A DNA stretch of 64,000 nucleotides from SIG710 sp045604985 (GCA_045604985.1 JAZUPD010000018.1:1-64000), one strand, 5' to 3'; positions 7,207 through 16,893 are shown, numbered from the stretch's first letter. Program-made: numbers and translations. The notes: generated by a model from the letters alone, not told the origin.

Positions 7207-8391
7207 ATGAAAGAATTTGAACTTAAATACGGCTGTAACCCCAATCAGAAGCCCGCAAAGATATTTATGGACGGCGGAGCGGAGCTTCCCATCGAGATCC
7301 TCTGCGGCAGACCCGGTTTTATCAATTTCCTTGATGCATTTAACTCATGGCAGCTGGTTAAGGAGCTGAAGGCTGCCCTCGGACTTCCCGCAGTAACATC
7401 CTTTAAGCACGTCAGCCCCACAAGTGCGGCTGTTGGTATTCCGCTTCCCGAAAAGCTCAAGAAGGCATGCTTTGTTGACGATATTGAAGGCCTCGACGAG
7501 TCACCTCTGGCTTGTGCTTACGCAAGAGCAAGAGGAACAGACAGAATGTGTTCTTTTGGAGACTGGGTTGCGCTTTCCGACGTTTGCGATGTAACTACCG
7601 CAAAGCTCATCCAGAGAGAGGTTTCAGACGGGGTTATCGCTCCGGGCTATGAGCCTGAGGCTCTTGAGATCCTTAAGAGTAAGAGAAAGGGTAATTACAA
7701 TATAGTCAAAATAGATCCCGATTATGTTCCTGCAGAGATCGAGCATAAACAAGTTTTCGGCATCACGTTTGAGCAGGGAAGAAACAATTTTGAGATCACT
7801 CGTGAGTTCCTTTCCAATATCGTAACGGCAAATAAGGAACTCCCCGAGAGTGCTGTTCGCGATCTTATCATCTCGCTTATCACGCTTAAATATACACAGT
7901 CCAATTCTGTTTGCTATGCATATGACGGACAGGCAATCGGTGTTGGAGCAGGTCAGCAGTCCAGAATCCATTGTACCCGTCTTGCAGGAAGTAAGGCTGA
8001 TACATGGTTCCTCCGTCAGCACGACAAGGTGCTGAATCTCCCCTTCAAGGATGATATTGCAAGACCCGAGAGAGATAATGTTATTGACGGATATATAAAC
8101 AAGAACGAAGAGGATGTTTGCGCAGGCGGAAACTGGCAGAAATATTTCACTGAGCAGCCCGCTCCCCTCACGGATGAGGAAGCAAAGGCTTATCTTGCCA
8201 CAAAGGATGATGTTGCACTGGGATCTGACGCATTCTTTCCCTTCGATGACAATATCGAGAGAGCAAAGAAAAGCGGTGTTAAGTATATCGCAGAGCCCGG
8301 TGGATCTATCCGTGACGATGTTGTTATTGCTTGTGCAGATAAGTACGGTATGACGATGGCGTTTACCGGCATGAGACTTTTCCACCACTGA
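7207..8391 (+). CDS. purH: Stand-alone AICAR formyltransferase (PurH C-terminal domain homologue)
   Basis: 394 residues. It formylates AICAR with 10-formyl-THF. Only the transformylase part of PurH is present; the N-terminal MGS-like cyclohydrolase domain is missing. Key motifs: LKYGCNPNQKPA at the start, SFKHVSPTSAAVG near residue 59 with the catalytic Lys-His pair, GVGAGQQSRIHCTRLAGSKA near 246, and C-terminal FPFDDNI, PGGSIRDD, TGMRLFHH. ATG 7207 is chosen because aaggag (7192-7197) lies 9 bases upstream; an earlier in-frame ATG at 7186 overlaps the previous gene. Its substrate is the riboswitch ligand ZMP, so this enzyme directly sets the signal. Confidence 0.93.
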   Translation: MKEFELKYGCNPNQKPAKIFMDGGAELPIEILCGRPGFINFLDAFNSWQLVKELKAALGLPAVTSFKHVSPTSAAVGIPLPEKLKKACFVDDIEGLDESPLACAYARARGTDRMCSFGDWVALSDVCDVTTAKLIQREVSDGVIAPGYEPEALEILKSKRKGNYNIVKIDPDYVPAEIEHKQVFGITFEQGRNNFEITREFLSNIVTANKELPESAVRDLIISLITLKYTQSNSVCYAYDGQAIGVGAGQQSRIHCTRLAGSKADTWFLRQHDKVLNLPFKDDIARPERDNVIDGYINKNEEDVCAGGNWQKYFTEQPAPLTDEEAKAYLATKDDVALGSDAFFPFDDNIERAKKSGVKYIAEPGGSIRDDVVIACADKYGMTMAFTGMRLFHH

Positions 8392-8409
8392 TTTTTTGGA
8401 GATTTACAG

Positions 8410-9681
8410 ATGAAAATTATGGTTGTAGGCGGCGGAGGTAGAGAACACGCCATCGTCAAGAAGATAAAGGAAAACAAAGCGGTTACCGAGATATTTGCGC
8501 TCCCCGGAAACGGCGGAATAGCACGAGATGCGACCTGTGTGAACATCGGCGCAAAGGACATCGACGGAATCGTTAAATTTGCGCTGGAAAACAAGATCGA
8601 CTATGCTATTGTTGCTCCCGATGACCCGCTTGTGCTTGGCGCAGTTGACGCTCTTGAGGAAAAAGGTATTCCTTGCTTTGGACCGAGAGCAAATGCGGCT
8701 ATAATCGAAGGAAGTAAGGTCTTTTCAAAGAATATTATGAAGAAATATAATATTCCCACTGCCGAATATGAAGTTTTTACAGACATGGATGCGGCACTGA
8801 AGTATCTTGACAGTGCTTCTATCCCCACGGTTATAAAGGCAGACGGACTTGCTCTCGGAAAGGGTGTTATCATTGCACAGACAAGAGCCGAGGCAAAGGA
8901 AGCAGTACGCTCGATGATGCAGGACAAGGTATTCGGAAAGAGCGGAGATCAGATTGTTATCGAGGAGTTTCTAACAGGCCCTGAGGTTTCGGTCCTTGCC
9001 TTTACAGACGGAAAGAGCATCGTTCCCATGGTGTCCTCGATGGACCATAAGAGAGCGGGAGATAACGATACGGGACTCAATACAGGGGGAATGGGTACGA
9101 TCGCCCCCAATCCCTATTATACAGACCCTATTGCATGGGTCTGCATGGAGCAGATCTTTATTCCCACCGTTCAAGCGATGAATAAAGAGGGAAGGACCTT
9201 TAAGGGATGCCTTTATTTCGGACTTATGCTTACCGAAAAGGGCCCCAAGGTCATAGAATATAACTGCCGCTTCGGAGACCCCGAAACTCAGGTGGTGCTT
9301 CCTCTTCTTGAGACAGATCTGCTCACCGTTATGCAGGCTGTTACAGAGGAAAGACTTGGCGAGATCGAGGTCAAATTTTCATCCGGTGCTGCTTGCTGTG
9401 TTATAATGGCATCGCACGGCTATCCTACAGAGTACAAAAAGGGATTTCCCATTAATATTTCCGCTGATATTGCAGACAGTGTTTATATTGCGGGAGCTGA
9501 TATAAAGGAAGGGAAAATGGTTACAAGCGGAGGAAGAGTTCTTGGCGTAACGGCAACTGCCGACACCCTTGAAGATGCTATAAAGGAGGCTTATGAAAAG
9601 GTGGAAAAATGCAGCTTTGAGGGCTCATTCTACCGTCATGACATAGGCGCAAGGGCGCTTGTGGCGAGAAAGGAGATTTAA
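8410..9681 (+). CDS. purD: Phosphoribosylamine-glycine ligase PurD
   Basis: 423 residues, standard length. It joins glycine to phosphoribosylamine with ATP. Visible: N-terminal MVVGGGGREHAIV, ATP-grasp core IKADGLALGKGVII near residue 142, EEFLTGPEVSVLAFTDG near 185, GMGTIAPNP near 227 and EYNCRFGDPETQV near 281. ttggagatttacag precedes the start, 18 bp after the formyltransferase gene. The amine it consumes would come from the Cys-less PurF-like protein. Confidence 0.96.
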   Translation: MKIMVVGGGGREHAIVKKIKENKAVTEIFALPGNGGIARDATCVNIGAKDIDGIVKFALENKIDYAIVAPDDPLVLGAVDALEEKGIPCFGPRANAAIIEGSKVFSKNIMKKYNIPTAEYEVFTDMDAALKYLDSASIPTVIKADGLALGKGVIIAQTRAEAKEAVRSMMQDKVFGKSGDQIVIEEFLTGPEVSVLAFTDGKSIVPMVSSMDHKRAGDNDTGLNTGGMGTIAPNPYYTDPIAWVCMEQIFIPTVQAMNKEGRTFKGCLYFGLMLTEKGPKVIEYNCRFGDPETQVVLPLLETDLLTVMQAVTEERLGEIEVKFSSGAACCVIMASHGYPTEYKKGFPINISADIADSVYIAGADIKEGKMVTSGGRVLGVTATADTLEDAIKEAYEKVEKCSFEGSFYRHDIGARALVARKEI

Positions 9682-9687
9682 AGACAA

Positions 9688-12600
9688 ATGGTTTTCAGAA
9701 TATTTGTTGAAAAGAAAGATGGACTTCAAAATGAGGCAAAGGCGATCTGCTCCGAGCTTCGCACCCTTCTTGGAATGAAGGGACTCAAAAACGTTCGTCT
9801 TCTGAACCGTTATGATGTTGAAAATATAAGCGAGGAGCTTTTTTGCGAGGCTGTAAATACAGTTTTTGCAGAGCCACAGCTCGATATTGCTACCGAGGAG
9901 CTTGATGCTGCGGGCGGAATCGTCTTTGCAACAGAGTATCTCCCCGGTCAGTTCGACCAGAGAGCAGACAGCGCAGCTCAGTGTATTCAGATCCTCTCCT
10001 GCGGAGAAAGACCAACCATCAGAACCGCAAAGGTTTATGTTCTTGAGGGAGATATAAGCGAGGGCGAGCTTGCGGAGATCAAAAAATATGTCATCAACCC
10101 CGTTGAAGCGCGTGAAGCTTCTCTCGAAAAGCCCGAAACACTTAAAGTGAATTATGAAATTCCCACGACCGTTGAGACACTTGACGGCTTCTGCGTACTT
10201 GATGAGGACGGACTTAGCAATTTTATTGTGAAATACGGTCTTGCAATGGATATTGACGATATAAAATTCTGCCAGAGTTATTTTAAAAACGAGAGCAGAG
10301 ACCCCACCATTACCGAGATCAGGATGATCGACACGTATTGGTCGGATCACTGCCGTCACACAACATTCCTTACCACCATCGACAGCGTAAAATTTGAGGA
10401 TGAGCTGCTGGAGAAGGCATATAAAAGATATCTTGCCACAAGAGAGGAGCTTGGAAGAACAAAGCCTCAGAATCTTATGGATATTGCAACTCTGGCGGTA
10501 AGATATTTGAAGAAAAACGGCAAGCTGGATAAGCTTGACGAGAGTGAGGAGATCAATGCCTGCACGGTTAAGATAGAGATAGAAACCGACGGCAAAAAAG
10601 AGCCTTGGCTGCTCCTTTTTAAGAACGAAACACACAACCATCCAACAGAGATCGAGCCTTTTGGCGGTGCGGCGACCTGTATAGGCGGTGCTATCCGCGA
10701 CCCTCTTTCCGGACGTTCATATGTTTATGCCGCAATGCGTGTTACGGGTGCGGCAGATCCTCTTAAGCCCGTTTCCGAGACTATAAAGGGTAAGCTTCCA
10801 CAGAGAAAGATCGTTCAGACGGCGGCTGCAGGCTATTCCTCATACGGTAACCAGATCGGTCTTGCAACGGGTATGGTCGACGAGATATATCACGAGGGAT
10901 ATGCGGCAAAGAGAATGGAGATAGGTGCAGTTATCGCCGCAACTCCCGCTGAAAATGTTCGCCGTGAAGTTCCCGTCGACGGAGATATAGTAATACTTCT
11001 CGGCGGAAAAACAGGGCGTGACGGCTGCGGTGGAGCAACAGGCTCTTCAAAGAAGCATACTCTATCTTCTCTCGAAACTTGCGGAGCAGAGGTTCAGAAG
11101 GGTAACGCACCCGAGGAAAGAAAGCTCCAGAGACTTTTCAGAAACGGCGATGCCTGCAGAATGATAAAGCGGTGCAACGACTTTGGTGCGGGCGGTGTTT
11201 CGGTGGCTGTGGGCGAGCTTGCTGACGGTCTTGACATCAATCTTAACAGTGTTCCCAAAAAATATGACGGTCTTGATGGTACGGAGCTTGCAATAAGCGA
11301 ATCTCAGGAGAGAATGGCAGTTGTTGTTGAGGCAAAGGATGCCGAGGCATTCATGGCACTTGCAAAGAGCGAAAATCTTGAAGCAACAATAGTTGCAAGA
11401 GTTACGAAAGAACCCAGACTCCGTATGCATTGGAATGGAAACACTATCGTTGATATTTCCAGAGAGTTCCTTAATTCCAACGGAGCGGAAAAGCATATAA
11501 ATATTGCTCCCGCAAAGCCCAAATGTTATAAAAAGGCTTCTGTTACCGATTTTGCAGAGGGCTATAGGACACTTGCATCAGACCTTAATGTCTGCTCAAA
11601 GAGAGGTCTTTCCGAGCGTTTTGATTCCACTATCGGAGCGGGTACGGTCCTTATGCCGTTTGGCGGTAAAAACCAGCTTACACCTATTCAGGCTATGGTT
11701 CATAAAATATCTGTTGAAGAAAAGCATACCGATGCCTGCTCCTATATGTCTTGGGGCTATAATCCGTTCATTTCTGAAAAGAGCCCATACCACGGCGCAT
11801 ATCTTGCGGTGGTTGAAAGCGTGGCAAAGCTTATCGCAACGGGCGCATCCTTTGAGGATGTTTATCTGACCTTCCAGGAATATTTTGAGAAGCCCGCAAA
11901 GGATGGAAAGCGCTGGGGCAAGCCTCTTGCTGCTTTGCTCGGTGCATTTTCCGCTCAGCTTGATCTCGGGATTGGCTCTATCGGAGGCAAGGACTCTATG
12001 AGCGGCTCGTTTGAAGATCTTGATGTTCCTCCCACTCTCGTTTCCTTTGCTGTTACTACGGGAAAGACGGATGAGGTCATAACAAACAACTTTAAAAAGG
12101 CGGGTAGCAAGGTCATCCTCGTTAAGCCCGAATATGATGAAAGTCATCTTCCCGTGGCAGAGACTCTTATGGCACTCTTTAGTAAGGTGACAAGCCTTAT
12201 GAGGGAGGGGAAGGTGCTATCGGCTTATACTCCCACTTATGGCGGTGTGGCTGAGGCTGTTCTCAAGATGGCAATGGGCGATGGGTTTGGCTTTGAATTT
12301 ACAGATATCGACCTTGACACCCTCTTTGGTTATAATTACGGCGCATTTCTTCTTGAAGTTACAGACGATGTTTGCCCCTGCACGGGTACTCTTATCGGTA
12401 AGGTAACAGGCGATGGCAAACTGACCTATCGCACGGATGTTCTTACAATGAAAGAGCTTTGCGACATATATGAGGACAAGCTTGAGAGCGTTTATCCCAC
12501 TCTCGAGGGCTTAGAAGCAAAAAAATATGAGAAGTTCTCCTTCTCGGTAAGCGAAAGAAGAAGCGCTCTTGTTAAGAGCGCAAGGCCCAAGGTTCTTATC

Positions 12601-13380
12601 CCCGTGTTCCCGGGTACGAATTGTGAATTTGACACAACAAAGGTCATGCGAGATGCGGGAGCTGAGGTAAAGACCTTCGTTATCGGAAATCTCACCTCCT
12701 CCGATATCCAGAGAAGCGTTGAGAATTTCGCAAAAGAGCTTAAGGACAGTCAGATGGTGTTCGTTCCCGGAGGATTTTCGGGCGGTGACGAGCCAGACGG
12801 CTCCGGTAAATTCATCATGGCATTCTTCAAGGGTGAGGCTGTAAAGGAACAGGTGCATGATCTTCTCGATAACAGAGACGGTCTCATGTGCGGTATCTGT
12901 AACGGCTTCCAGGCTCTGGTAAAGCTCGGTCTTGTGCCTTACGGTAAGATCATTGATACCGATGAAACCTGTCCCACGCTTACATTTAATACTATTGCAC
13001 GCCATCAGTCAAAGCTCGTTCGCACAAGGATCGCTTCAAATAAGTCTCCATGGCTCAGCGCAACGAATGTTGGCGATATCTATACGGTTCCGATATCTCA
13101 CGGCGAGGGTCGCTTCCTTGCAAGCGACGTTGTTGTAGCAGAGCTTGCAAAAAACGGTCAGATAGCAACACAGTATGTTGATCCGGACGGCAATGCGACA
13201 AGCGATATCCGCTACAATCCCAATAATTCCGCCTTCGCTATCGAGGGTATAACCTCTCCCGACGGCAGAGTTCTCGGTAAGATGGGGCATAGCGAGCGCA
13301 TCGGAAACGGACTTTATAAGAACGTGCTTGGCGAATTTGATATGAAGATGTTTGAATCAGCAGTAAAATATTTTAAGTAA
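9688..13380 (+). CDS. purL: Phosphoribosylformylglycinamidine synthase PurL, single chain with glutaminase domain
   Basis: 1230 residues, the clostridial large type with synthase and PurQ-like glutaminase in one chain. It makes FGAM from FGAR, glutamine and ATP. Seen in order: N-terminal PurS-like region, linker DTYWSDHCRHTTF near residue 216, LFKNETHNHPTEIEPFGGA near 310, a second PurM-like half with GIGSIGGKDSMSG near 760. The C-terminal class I amidotransferase has PVFPGTNCEFD near 971, nucleophile Cys1071 in CGICNGFQ and ISHGEGRF near 1137. PurQ and PurS are therefore not needed as separate genes. Six bp after purD. Unlike the PurF-like protein, its glutaminase site looks intact. Confidence 0.96.
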   Translation: MVFRIFVEKKDGLQNEAKAICSELRTLLGMKGLKNVRLLNRYDVENISEELFCEAVNTVFAEPQLDIATEELDAAGGIVFATEYLPGQFDQRADSAAQCIQILSCGERPTIRTAKVYVLEGDISEGELAEIKKYVINPVEAREASLEKPETLKVNYEIPTTVETLDGFCVLDEDGLSNFIVKYGLAMDIDDIKFCQSYFKNESRDPTITEIRMIDTYWSDHCRHTTFLTTIDSVKFEDELLEKAYKRYLATREELGRTKPQNLMDIATLAVRYLKKNGKLDKLDESEEINACTVKIEIETDGKKEPWLLLFKNETHNHPTEIEPFGGAATCIGGAIRDPLSGRSYVYAAMRVTGAADPLKPVSETIKGKLPQRKIVQTAAAGYSSYGNQIGLATGMVDEIYHEGYAAKRMEIGAVIAATPAENVRREVPVDGDIVILLGGKTGRDGCGGATGSSKKHTLSSLETCGAEVQKGNAPEERKLQRLFRNGDACRMIKRCNDFGAGGVSVAVGELADGLDINLNSVPKKYDGLDGTELAISESQERMAVVVEAKDAEAFMALAKSENLEATIVARVTKEPRLRMHWNGNTIVDISREFLNSNGAEKHINIAPAKPKCYKKASVTDFAEGYRTLASDLNVCSKRGLSERFDSTIGAGTVLMPFGGKNQLTPIQAMVHKISVEEKHTDACSYMSWGYNPFISEKSPYHGAYLAVVESVAKLIATGASFEDVYLTFQEYFEKPAKDGKRWGKPLAALLGAFSAQLDLGIGSIGGKDSMSGSFEDLDVPPTLVSFAVTTGKTDEVITNNFKKAGSKVILVKPEYDESHLPVAETLMALFSKVTSLMREGKVLSAYTPTYGGVAEAVLKMAMGDGFGFEFTDIDLDTLFGYNYGAFLLEVTDDVCPCTGTLIGKVTGDGKLTYRTDVLTMKELCDIYEDKLESVYPTLEGLEAKKYEKFSFSVSERRSALVKSARPKVLIPVFPGTNCEFDTTKVMRDAGAEVKTFVIGNLTSSDIQRSVENFAKELKDSQMVFVPGGFSGGDEPDGSGKFIMAFFKGEAVKEQVHDLLDNRDGLMCGICNGFQALVKLGLVPYGKIIDTDETCPTLTFNTIARHQSKLVRTRIASNKSPWLSATNVGDIYTVPISHGEGRFLASDVVVAELAKNGQIATQYVDPDGNATSDIRYNPNNSAFAIEGITSPDGRVLGKMGHSERIGNGLYKNVLGEFDMKMFESAVKYFK

Positions 13381-13407
13381 CAAAAAATAATCGCAGAGAG
13401 GTAAAAA

Positions 13408-15081
13408 ATGGCTTATTTATCAGATATAGAGATAGCACAGGCTAACGAAATGGAGCATATAACAAAGATTGCCGACAAAGCTGGTATTGACGAGAAATAC
13501 GTAGAGCAGTACGGTCGTTATAAGGCAAAGATCGACTATTCTCTTCTTGATGAGTCCGACAGAAATAACGGCAAGCTGATCCTTGTAACCGCTATAACTC
13601 CCACACCCGCAGGTGAGGGCAAAACAACAACCACCATAGGTCTTGCAGACGGTCTCAAAAAGATCGGCAAAAATGTTATGGTGGCTCTCCGCGAGCCTTC
13701 ACTTGGTCCTGTTTTCGGCGTTAAGGGGGGTGCAGCAGGCGGAGGATATGCACAGGTAGTGCCAATGGAGGATATAAACCTTCATTTCACAGGCGACTTT
13801 CATGCGATCGGTGCTGCAAACAACCTTCTTGCGGCTATGCTCGATAACCATATCTATCAGGGCAATGCGCTGAATATCGACCCTCGCAGGATAACCTGGA
13901 AGAGATGCGTTGATATGAATGACCGTCAGCTTCGCTTTGTAACAGACGGTCTTGGCGGCAGAGTAAACGGTGTTCCGAGAGAGGACGGTTATGATATTAC
14001 CGTTGCTTCAGAAATTATGGCTGTTTTTTGCCTTGCAAGATCCATCGACGACCTTAAGGCTCGTCTTTCAAGAATCGTTGTCGGCTATACCTATGACGAA
14101 AAGCCCGTAACAGCAGGTGATCTGAAGGCTGTGGGTGCTATGGCGGCACTTTTAAAGGATGCTCTCAAGCCCAACCTTGTTCAGACTCTTGAGGGGACAC
14201 CCGCATTCGTTCACGGAGGGCCTTTCGCTAATATTGCTCACGGTTGTAATAGCGTTATTGCAACGAAGATGGCTATGAAGCTTGGTGATTATGCGGTTAC
14301 AGAGGCAGGGTTCGGAGCTGATCTCGGTGCTGAAAAATTCCTTGATATCAAGTGCCGCTATGCTGGTCTTAACCCCAGTGCGGTTGTTATGGTCGCAACG
14401 GTAAGAGCGCTTAAAATGCACGGCGGAATGGCAAAAACAGAGCTTGGAAACGAAAATCTCACAGCTCTTGAAGCAGGCATCCCCAATCTTCTCCGTCATG
14501 TTTCCAATATTAAGAATGTTTATAAACTCCCCTGCGTTGTTGCTGTAAACCGTTTCCCTACAGATACGGATGCGGAGATAGAACTCGTTATCGAAAAGTG
14601 CAAGGCACTTGGAGTTAATGTTGTTCTTTCGACCGTTTGGGCAGATGGAGGCAAGGGAGGTATGGCACTTGCCGAGGAGGTCGTAAGACTTTGCGAGGAG
14701 AAGAATGATTTTTCATTCAGCTATGAGCTTGATGATTCTATCGAGGAAAAGATCAAAAAGGTAGTTGAGCGGGTTTACGGCGGTGCCGGAGTTACATTCA
14801 CTCCCGCTGCAAAGAAGGAGATCGACAAGCTGGCTTCCCTAGGATTTGACAAGATACCCGTTTGCATGGCGAAAACACAGTATTCCTTCTCAGATGACCC
14901 CACAAAGCTGGGTGCACCTGAAGGCTTTACGGTTACAGTCAGAAACGTTAAGGTTTCTGCGGGAGCAGGCTTCATCGTTGTTCTCACAGGCGACATTATG
15001 ACTATGCCCGGACTTCCCAAGGTTCCTGCGGCAGAGAAGATAGATGTTGACTCAAACGGCAAGATCTCGGGACTGTTCTGA
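13408..15081 (+). CDS. fhs: Formate-tetrahydrofolate ligase
   Basis: 557 residues, standard. It activates formate with ATP onto THF to give 10-formyl-THF, the donor for PurN and the AICAR formyltransferase in this operon. The phosphate loop TPTPAGEGKTTTTIGL is near residues 60-75. Further family blocks: SLGPVFGVKGGAAGGGYAQV near 103, NIDPRRITWKRCVDMND, GGPFANIAHGCNS near 270 and FGADLGAEKF near 302. agagaggtaaaaa precedes the ATG. Last gene before the operon terminator. Placing it under the ZTP riboswitch gives a direct remedy for formyl-folate shortage. Confidence 0.97.
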   Translation: MAYLSDIEIAQANEMEHITKIADKAGIDEKYVEQYGRYKAKIDYSLLDESDRNNGKLILVTAITPTPAGEGKTTTTIGLADGLKKIGKNVMVALREPSLGPVFGVKGGAAGGGYAQVVPMEDINLHFTGDFHAIGAANNLLAAMLDNHIYQGNALNIDPRRITWKRCVDMNDRQLRFVTDGLGGRVNGVPREDGYDITVASEIMAVFCLARSIDDLKARLSRIVVGYTYDEKPVTAGDLKAVGAMAALLKDALKPNLVQTLEGTPAFVHGGPFANIAHGCNSVIATKMAMKLGDYAVTEAGFGADLGAEKFLDIKCRYAGLNPSAVVMVATVRALKMHGGMAKTELGNENLTALEAGIPNLLRHVSNIKNVYKLPCVVAVNRFPTDTDAEIELVIEKCKALGVNVVLSTVWADGGKGGMALAEEVVRLCEEKNDFSFSYELDDSIEEKIKKVVERVYGGAGVTFTPAAKKEIDKLASLGFDKIPVCMAKTQYSFSDDPTKLGAPEGFTVTVRNVKVSAGAGFIVVLTGDIMTMPGLPKVPAAEKIDVDSNGKISGLF

Positions 15082-15094
15082 TTATTTTAATATC

Positions 15095-15122
15095 AAAAGC
15101 GCTGACTGCGGTCAGCGCTTTT
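15095..15122. terminator. Terminator ending the purine operon
   Basis: aaaagcgctgac (15095-15106) and gtcagcgctttt (15111-15122) pair perfectly around tgcg, followed by ctttag. The A/T flanks also allow function on the minus strand, where the DUF4037 gene ends at 15210. Confidence 0.85.
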
Positions 15123-15209
15123 CTTTAGAAACATTTCATATTTTTTACTCAGATAACTTTTGCTTAGGATAGATCTAATGTAAAAAGCTCAATAGTTTTC
15201 TTGGTGCAT

Positions 15210-16151
15210 TTATAGGGCATACATTATGTGGAGATTTCTTATGTGAGCATCCTTGATCTTGTCGTTTACGGAGTAAGCATGACCTTCAGCTTCGCTTCCC
15301 GCATATGTTGTCAGACCGTCACGGGAAAGCTCGAAGAAGATTTTTGTGCATATCCTTTCGATCACTGCGGATTTTTTCTTTGGTTCATCTCCATCGTTTC
15401 CGCTTGAAATGAGATATTCAAGGGGCGAATAAAGCTCAGAGAGTTTTGAAAGAGATGAAAGAGCTTTAAAGCTCCACTTATAGTAGGGCATATATTGATT
15501 GTTTATGAGAAAAGCTGCGTGCATCGTGCTTTTGACAAATTCTGCAACAGCAAGCTGTGCCGCCGCTTTTTCACCTCTTGCTATACAGCGGGTATAGTTG
15601 TATTGACCTGCTTGTCCCATGACGATTAGATTTCCCGCAAGTTTTTTGAGGCGCACGTCCTCGGGCATATGGGAAAGCGAAGCTCTGACGGCACTGAATT
15701 TTCCGAGGTCATCTCTGAATATCTTGCCGTTTGTTATTTCTATCAACGATTGCTCGGGTATGAAAAACCAATCCGAGAGCAAAAGAGCTCCGTCTGTTTT
15801 TCCCGTTTTTGCGGCAAAAAATTCACTCATTCTTATAACTCCGCGGCGGTTGCCGCCAACGGGAGAGATATGATTTCTTTTGTAGCCCATAAATTCGGTT
15901 GGAAGTCTGGAATATGCTCTTTCCAGAGCAAATTCCGTTGGCAGGTCCACTGTTTTCTCATCGGGCAGAAAAATACAAAAGCCCGGCTCAAAATCGTGAT
16001 CCCTTGAGGTGTCATCGTCAAATCCCATACATTCGGATCCGCTTCCCGCTATTCCCGTGGCAATAAGATGCTCAATATTAGGAAATTCCGCACTTATCAT
16101 GGGTGCACCGTATTCGATATAAAATTTCTCGGAAAGCTCAATTCCTTTCAT
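15210..16151 (-). CDS. DUF4037-type nucleotidyltransferase-like protein
   Basis: 313 residues. I recognise the DUF4037 style: ATGIAGSGSECMGFDDDTSR followed by DHDFEPGF (residues about 27-55). This is a G-S then D-x-D arrangement like the pol-beta nucleotidyltransferase core. Downstream are DWFFIPEQSLIEITNGKIF and a C-terminal helical half with YNYTRCIARGEK and YMPYYKWSFKALSSL, which resembles a helical substrate domain of antibiotic-type nucleotidyltransferases. The start at 16151 is preferred: it overlaps the end of the TPR gene by 14 bp, suggesting coupled translation. An upstream ATG at 16295 would add 48 residues read in another frame of that gene. The real substrate is unknown; no signal peptide, so cytosolic. 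Confidence 0.75.
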   Translation of the reverse strand: MKGIELSEKFYIEYGAPMISAEFPNIEHLIATGIAGSGSECMGFDDDTSRDHDFEPGFCIFLPDEKTVDLPTEFALERAYSRLPTEFMGYKRNHISPVGGNRRGVIRMSEFFAAKTGKTDGALLLSDWFFIPEQSLIEITNGKIFRDDLGKFSAVRASLSHMPEDVRLKKLAGNLIVMGQAGQYNYTRCIARGEKAAAQLAVAEFVKSTMHAAFLINNQYMPYYKWSFKALSSLSKLSELYSPLEYLISSGNDGDEPKKKSAVIERICTKIFFELSRDGLTTYAGSEAEGHAYSVNDKIKDAHIRNLHIMYAL

Positions 16152-16893
16152 ATATAGCCTTTGCCCTTTCCACAAGCTCTTTTTCATAGAAGAAATGACC
16201 GTAATAGCCAAAAACGGATGCACATTTTTCGCATACGAAGGCATAATAGCCGTTGCGCTCGTTATATTCTTCAAGCAGAGACTTTGCCTTTTCAAGATAT
16301 ATTGATATCAGTTCTGCGCCTTCATCCAGTCCCTTCTCTGCTTCTGCCGCACTTGCCATGTTCAGGTATGTTATAGCGATATTTGGCGCACCGCCCTCCG
16401 CTTTTTCCATAATTGCGATGGCTTTACGGTAATAGGAATCGGCTTCATCAAATCTTTTTAGGTCAACAAGAGAGAGAGCCATGTTGTTATAAAGCCCTGC
16501 AAGGCGGTCATCATCATTTTTGAGATTTGCTTCGTATATTGCTCTTGCTTTTTCAAAAAGGGGCATCGAGAGCTTCGCCATCCCGAAAGCCTTATAGACT
16601 GTGGCACAGTTAAGAAAAGTGGTAGCCGAGCCGACCTGTTGGCCTATATCAAGCTCTTCGATCTTTTTTAGAGCCTTTTCCGCAAATCCGATGGCATGAT
16701 CCCGCTTCCCAAGCTTTCTATAAAGACCCATTAGTTCATTTGACGTCAAAAGTAATGTTCTGTGGTCGTAATGTGTTTCTGCCTCCGAGAGCCAATAAAG
16801 GAGATGACGCTCTGCCGAGTCATAATCGTTTTTGTTTAAATATTCATCAAGTTTTTCGAGAATTCTGTCGGTCGAGATACACCCGTTTGCCAT
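16138..16893 (-). CDS. TPR-repeat protein coupled to the DUF4037 gene
   Basis: 251 residues made of helix pairs with tetratricopeptide spacing, clearest in LAGLYNNMALSLVDLKRFDE and the neighbouring repeats from residue 50 to 220. No catalytic motif, signal peptide or membrane segment. ATG at 16893 follows aaaggagtaaaaag; an upstream in-frame ATG has no site. It has its own promoter on the minus strand and shares 14 bp with the DUF4037 gene, so the two products are likely made in step and may bind each other. Function of the pair is unknown to me. Confidence 0.75.
   Translation of the reverse strand: MANGCISTDRILEKLDEYLNKNDYDSAERHLLYWLSEAETHYDHRTLLLTSNELMGLYRKLGKRDHAIGFAEKALKKIEELDIGQQVGSATTFLNCATVYKAFGMAKLSMPLFEKARAIYEANLKNDDDRLAGLYNNMALSLVDLKRFDEADSYYRKAIAIMEKAEGGAPNIAITYLNMASAAEAEKGLDEGAELISIYLEKAKSLLEEYNERNGYYAFVCEKCASVFGYYGHFFYEKELVERAKAIYERN

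Noticed and set aside
9625..10641. 338-residue open frame on the minus strand inside purL
   Set aside because: It is antisense to a certain gene, has no binding site or family likeness, and reflects the codon pattern of purL.
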